Source: CAZKTF01 sp964555565 (GTDB lineage: Bacteria; Planctomycetota; JAJSAM01; JAKLKS01). Taken from it: a stretch of DNA of 8,363 bases. Below are positions 5,162 through 8,363 of the stretch, one piece after another. A program made the position numbers and the translations under genes. The DNA lies in assembly GCA_964555565.1 (NCBI GenBank), contig CAZKTF010000157.1, forward strand, positions 1 to 8,363. Reading direction: 5' to 3'. A model generated the notes under the pieces. The model saw only the letters and a program-made list of their open reading frames with translations, ran no database searches and was not told the DNA's origin. Positions within the stretch are counted from its first letter, which is position 1. Each line of letters starts with the position of its first letter.

Positions 5162-7438
5162 GTGGCCGACCTGCGGCGCCGGGTCCGGGCCCTCTACCTG
5201 CTGCACGGGGTGGGCCGCGTGGCCGCGGTGCTCGCGGGCCTCCTCGTCCTCTCCTTCGCGCTGGACCTGGCGCTCGCGCCCCCGCTCGCCGTGCGCGTCA
5301 TCCACTCCCTGCTCTCGCTCGGGGCGCTCGCCCTGGCCTCCCACCGCTTCCTGGCCGTCCCCCTCGGGCGCCCGCTCTCCGACGACGAGGTGGCCGCGGC
5401 CGTGGAGGCGCGCGTCCCCTCGCTTGAGGACCGCCTCGCCGGCGCGCTCCAGTGGGAGCGGCTCCTCGCCGACCCGGAGAACGGCGAGTCCCGCGCCTTC
5501 ATGGAGGCCTCGGCGGCCGAGGCGGTGCAGGCGGTGCGCCGCGTGCGCGCCTCGACCCTGACGGACGCCCGCTCCTCCCGCCGCTCGCTCGGCCTCGGCG
5601 CGGTCGCCGCCGCCGCGTGCCTCCTCGTCCTCGCCACCCACGCGGACGCGGCCGCGATCTGGGCGCGCCGCAGCCTCCTCCTGATGGACGAGGCCTGGCC
5701 GCGCCGCACGACCCTCCTCGTGGTCGGCTTCGACCCGGCCGTCCCCCGCGAGGTGACCGCCGGGGAGGACCTCCCCCTCGAGGTCCGGGTCGAGGGGGAC
5801 GTCCCCGGGGACGGCGTGACGCTCCGCTACGAGACGGTCCCCGCCGAGGGCGCGCCCGCCGAGAGGGACGCGCGCCCGATGCTCCAGTCCTCGGAGGACC
5901 CCCGGAGCTTCGTGTTCGTCTTCCACGAGGTCCCGAGTTCGTTCCTGTTCTCGGTCGCGGGCGGGGACGACGACGACGGGCTGCCGGTCTACCGCGTCAG
6001 GGCCCTGGTGCCGCCGGGGCTGGAGTCGGTGACCGCGCGCCTCACCTACCCCCCGGCCTCGGGGATGGCCCCGGAGGAGAAGCGCGAGGGGGACCTCGAG
6101 GTCCCGAGCGGGACGCGCGTGGACCTGGTGCTACGCGCCAGCGTCCCCATCGCCTCGGCCGCCTTCGTCTACCCGCCCGGCACGGCGCCGGCCGCGCTCG
6201 CCGTGGAGCCCGACGGCCGGACCTTCCGGACCTCGGCGGTCGTGACGCAGACCGGCGACTGGCGCGCGGACATGGTGGGCGTGGACGGGGCCCGCAGCGT
6301 GCCCGGGCGCACGAGCCACCGGTTCACGGCGGTGGCGGACCCGCGCCCCGAGGCGCGCCTCCTCCACCCGTCCACGCACGTCCTGGCCGTCGCCGACGGC
6401 CGCGTCCCGGTCCGCGTCCTCGCCACGGACAACTTCGGGCTCGAGGAGGCCGGCCTGCGGATCTCCCCCGGGAGGGACCGTCCCCCCGTGGACCTACCCT
6501 TCGCGCTCCCGCGCCCGGCGCCCGCCGCGCCCGCGCCCGCGCCCGCCCCGCGGCGCTTCGTGGGCACGCGGATGATCGACCTCGGCTCGCTCGTCCCCCC
6601 CGACGGGGAGGGCCGGGGACTCCGGCCCGGGGACGAGGTCGTCCTCCGCGCCACGGCGAAGGACAACGGCGGCTCCACGGCCGTCTCGGACGAGGTCGTC
6701 GTCGAGGTGGCGGAGCCCGCCGAGATCGAGCGGAGGATCGGGCAGCGGCTCGCGCGCCTCCGCGAGGACCTGGCCGGGGTCCGGCGACGCTGCGAGGAGG
6801 CGCGGACCGGGGCCGGGCGCGCGGCCCGGGCGCTCGAGGGAGGCGGGGCCCTCGAGGCCCCCGACCGCGAGTCGCTGCGGGACCCCGTCTCCTCCGCGGG
6901 GCGCGCCGTGCGAGAATCGGCGGGCATGGCGGCCGCCGTCGGCGACATCGTCCTCACCCAGGTCCTGAACCGCATCCCCACCAACCGCGCGGCCAGCGAG
7001 CGCGTCGTGGCGCTGCTCGACGAGGGCCTGCGGCAGGAGGGGGAGGACCCGGCCGTGGTCTTCCCGCCCTCGCTCTGGCGCCGGGTCACCACGGCCTACC
7101 GCGCCCGGGAGTTCCAGGACGACGAGGTCCTCGGGGCCATGGTGGAGACGCTGGACCTCACGGACCGCCTCTCCGCGGGCCCGGCCACGCGCCTCAGGGA
7201 GGACCTCGCCTCGCTCTCCACCGGCGAGGCCACGGACCCCGCGGCCCGGGCCGCGTCGGCGGTGAAGGCGGCCGCCGAGGCCCTGGCGCTCGTCGAGCAG
7301 ATCGAGGTCCGCCTCCAGCGCTGGGAGACCCTCCAGGAGCTGCTGGAGGCCTTCCGCGCGCTGTACCAGACCCAGATCGGGATCACCGATCAGCTCCGCA
7401 CCGGCCCCGCCACGCCCGCCCCCCCGAAGGGAAGGTAG
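5162..7438 (+). CDS. DUF4175-like membrane protein with beta-rich and helical regions
   Basis: The first standard start is GTG 5162 (weak AGGG 5 bases before it), giving 758 residues. The frame continues back to the previous stop, and CTG 5135 would add nine residues (MELRPLRAA), extending the first amphipathic helix. Membrane helices lie near 15-39, 43-62 and 143-160, with a soluble segment between the second and third. Residues about 180-525 are beta-rich, including YPP-containing strands such as ARLTYPPASG (293-302) and repeated phrases on 'TDNFGLEEAGLRI' and 'ATAKDNGG' that recall cadherin or Ig-like repeats. An Ala-Pro linker occupies 451-465. From about 530 to the C-terminus it is helical, in part coiled coil (EIERRIGQRLARLRED). 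This plan resembles DUF4175-type proteins, known from Planctomycetota and Bacteroidota genomes, whose function is unknown. It follows the anti-sigma gene by 30 bases and abuts the next gene, so it is probably in the same operon. Confidence 0.75.
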   Translation: MADLRRRVRALYLLHGVGRVAAVLAGLLVLSFALDLALAPPLAVRVIHSLLSLGALALASHRFLAVPLGRPLSDDEVAAAVEARVPSLEDRLAGALQWERLLADPENGESRAFMEASAAEAVQAVRRVRASTLTDARSSRRSLGLGAVAAAACLLVLATHADAAAIWARRSLLLMDEAWPRRTTLLVVGFDPAVPREVTAGEDLPLEVRVEGDVPGDGVTLRYETVPAEGAPAERDARPMLQSSEDPRSFVFVFHEVPSSFLFSVAGGDDDDGLPVYRVRALVPPGLESVTARLTYPPASGMAPEEKREGDLEVPSGTRVDLVLRASVPIASAAFVYPPGTAPAALAVEPDGRTFRTSAVVTQTGDWRADMVGVDGARSVPGRTSHRFTAVADPRPEARLLHPSTHVLAVADGRVPVRVLATDNFGLEEAGLRISPGRDRPPVDLPFALPRPAPAAPAPAPAPRRFVGTRMIDLGSLVPPDGEGRGLRPGDEVVLRATAKDNGGSTAVSDEVVVEVAEPAEIERRIGQRLARLREDLAGVRRRCEEARTGAGRAARALEGGGALEAPDRESLRDPVSSAGRAVRESAGMAAAVGDIVLTQVLNRIPTNRAASERVVALLDEGLRQEGEDPAVVFPPSLWRRVTTAYRAREFQDDEVLGAMVETLDLTDRLSAGPATRLREDLASLSTGEATDPAARAASAVKAAAEALALVEQIEVRLQRWETLQELLEAFRALYQTQIGITDQLRTGPATPAPPKGR
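6512..6556 (+). repeat. GCGCCC/GCCCGC microsatellite encoding an Ala-Pro linker
   Basis: A run of near-perfect six-base units encodes RPAPAAPAPAPAPRR (residues 451-465 of the DUF4175-like protein). Ala-Pro runs form stiff extended spacers between domains, and this one falls inside the beta-rich part. Such units can gain or lose copies by slippage without breaking the frame. Confidence 0.7.
7427..7435 (+). promoter_or_regulatory. Ribosome binding site of the coiled-coil gene
   Basis: AAGGGAAGG lies within the last codons of the DUF4175-like gene, 5 bases before ATG 7441. It is the clearest purine-rich site in the window and fixes this start. The TAG stop (7436-7438) and the ATG are separated by only two bases, so translation of the two genes is probably coupled. 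Confidence 0.6.
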
Positions 7439-7440
7439 CC

Positions 7441-8363
7441 ATGCTCCCGCTCCGCCGGTTCGCCCTCGCCGCGGCGTTCCTCCTCGCCCCGGCCGCCGGG
7501 GTCCTCGCCGAGGGCGACGCCCCCCGCCGCGACCCCCGGGACCTGGCCGGCGACGAGGAGTGGGCGCAGGAGGAGCTCCGGCGCCTCCAGGGCAGCATGC
7601 GTTCCGTGGCCAAGCGGCTCCGCGAGGGCGGGGACCCCGAGAAGGCCGACCTCCTCGACCGCGGGGCCGCCCTCGTGGACGAGAAGGGGGTGCGGGACCT
7701 CATGACCGAGGTGGTCCGCGCCCTCGGCGCCGGCAAGACCGGGGAGGCGGGCGAGAAGGCGATCGCCGTCCGGGAGGCGCTGGAGGAGATCCTCGCGCAC
7801 CTGGAGCAGAGGGACCGGGACCGGCAGGCCTCGGAGCGGCTGAAGCGGGTGCAGCGCGACCTGGCCAGGGTGCGCGAACTGTCCGCCGCGGAGCGCAAGG
7901 TCCGCGAGGCCAGCGAGAAGGCCCTCGAGGAGGCCGCGAAGTCCTCCGACCCCGCCTACGAGGAGGCCCGCAAGGCCGCCGAGGAGTCGGCGAAGAACCT
8001 CGAGGAGATCGACCGGATGGTCCGCGCGGCCGCCGAGGCGAAGAGGTCGGCGCGCGGCGACGCGGCCTCGCTGGAGGAGATGCGGCGCGAGCAGGAGGCG
8101 CTGGCCGGGGAGATGGCCGACGAGGCGTCGAAGGCGCCCGCGGGGCTGGCCGAGGCTCTGGAGCGCATGAAGGCGCTGCGGGTCCGGGCCGACGCCGTGG
8201 CTTCGACCGCCGAGAGACGGCGCGACCTGGCCGAGGCGGCGCGGAGGCTCGACGCCCTCGAGAAGGAGGCCCGGGCGGCGCGCGACGAGGTCGCCGCCTC
8301 CGCGGCCGGCCCCGGCCCGGAGATGGCGAAGGCCGCCGTGGCGGCCCGGCAGGCCGTGCGGGA
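7441..8363 (+). CDS. Exported coiled-coil protein (3' partial)
   Basis: The frame runs from ATG 7441 to the right edge with no stop, giving at least 307 residues. A signal peptide is evident: MLPLRRFALAAAFLLAPAAG, with cleavage likely after VLA at about residue 23. The mature part is almost wholly charged helix, rich in Glu, Arg, Lys and Ala, with heptad-like spacing of Leu and Val (for example LKRVQRDLARVRELSAAERK and KALEEAAKSSDPAYEEARKA) and no recognisable enzyme motif. Two Gly-rich breaks, near residues 95-103 and 293-296, split the helix. Start is supported by the strong AAGGGAAGG site and the two-base gap from the previous stop. Its place directly after the DUF4175-like gene suggests the two products act together in the envelope, perhaps through coiled-coil contacts with that protein's helical C-terminus. 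Family unknown; a C-terminal domain may lie beyond the window. Confidence 0.72.
   Translation, partial: MLPLRRFALAAAFLLAPAAGVLAEGDAPRRDPRDLAGDEEWAQEELRRLQGSMRSVAKRLREGGDPEKADLLDRGAALVDEKGVRDLMTEVVRALGAGKTGEAGEKAIAVREALEEILAHLEQRDRDRQASERLKRVQRDLARVRELSAAERKVREASEKALEEAAKSSDPAYEEARKAAEESAKNLEEIDRMVRAAAEAKRSARGDAASLEEMRREQEALAGEMADEASKAPAGLAEALERMKALRVRADAVASTAERRRDLAEAARRLDALEKEARAARDEVAASAAGPGPEMAKAAVAARQAVR

Noticed and set aside
3839..5926. A long minus-strand open frame (about 695 codons)
   Set aside because: It is antisense to the sigma, anti-sigma and DUF4175-like genes, has low-complexity Gly/Arg/Glu composition and no recognisable motif; a GC-rich shadow.
7383..8168. Minus-strand open frames opposite the coiled-coil gene
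   Set aside because: Their Ser/Arg/Ala-rich products mirror the Glu/Lys/Ala codons of the + strand gene, which has a signal peptide and a strong ribosome binding site.

Overview
The window is very GC-rich (clearly above 70% by eye, with nearly every third codon position G or C) and is densely coded on the + strand only. No stretch of more than about 130 bases lacks a gene. The mix of genes is the kind often seen in Planctomycetota: a PQQ-type beta-propeller fused to a helical-repeat region, a secreted prenyltransferase/squalene-cyclase-fold protein, an ECF sigma factor with a FecR-like anti-sigma factor, a DUF4175-like membrane protein and a secreted coiled-coil protein. I therefore suggest a high-GC Planctomycetota or a related deep-branching Gram-negative lineage. 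This is inference from gene content; there is no rRNA or other marker gene in the window.

Layout. (1) 2-1915: the 3' part of a gene for a helical-repeat plus beta-propeller protein, cut by the left edge. (2) 1916-2047: a 132-base intergenic region with two oppositely oriented G-tract clusters that also form a long imperfect hairpin, then a second small perfect hairpin and a probable -10 element. (3) 2048-3259: a secreted alpha/alpha-toroid protein of the prenyltransferase/squalene-cyclase repeat fold. (4) 3260-3311: a short gap with a GC-rich hairpin and a TANNNT element set for a leaderless start. (5) 3312-7438 and onward: an apparent operon of four genes. These are an ECF sigma factor, a one-pass anti-sigma factor (zinc-binding ZAS motif, membrane helix, FecR-like periplasmic domain) whose GTG start overlaps the sigma stop codon, a DUF4175-like three-helix membrane protein with a large beta-rich region and helical C-terminus, and a signal-peptide-bearing coiled-coil protein that runs off the right edge.

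How the genes may work together. The sigma and anti-sigma genes are translationally coupled and form a standard regulatory pair: the anti-sigma holds the sigma factor through its cytosolic zinc module and could sense the periplasm through its FecR-like domain. The two large envelope proteins follow in the same transcription unit with almost no spacing, so they may be effectors or co-sensors of the same envelope process. The secreted toroid protein lies just upstream in the same direction and may be a target or a neighbour only. No mobile element, tRNA, rRNA or CRISPR array was seen.
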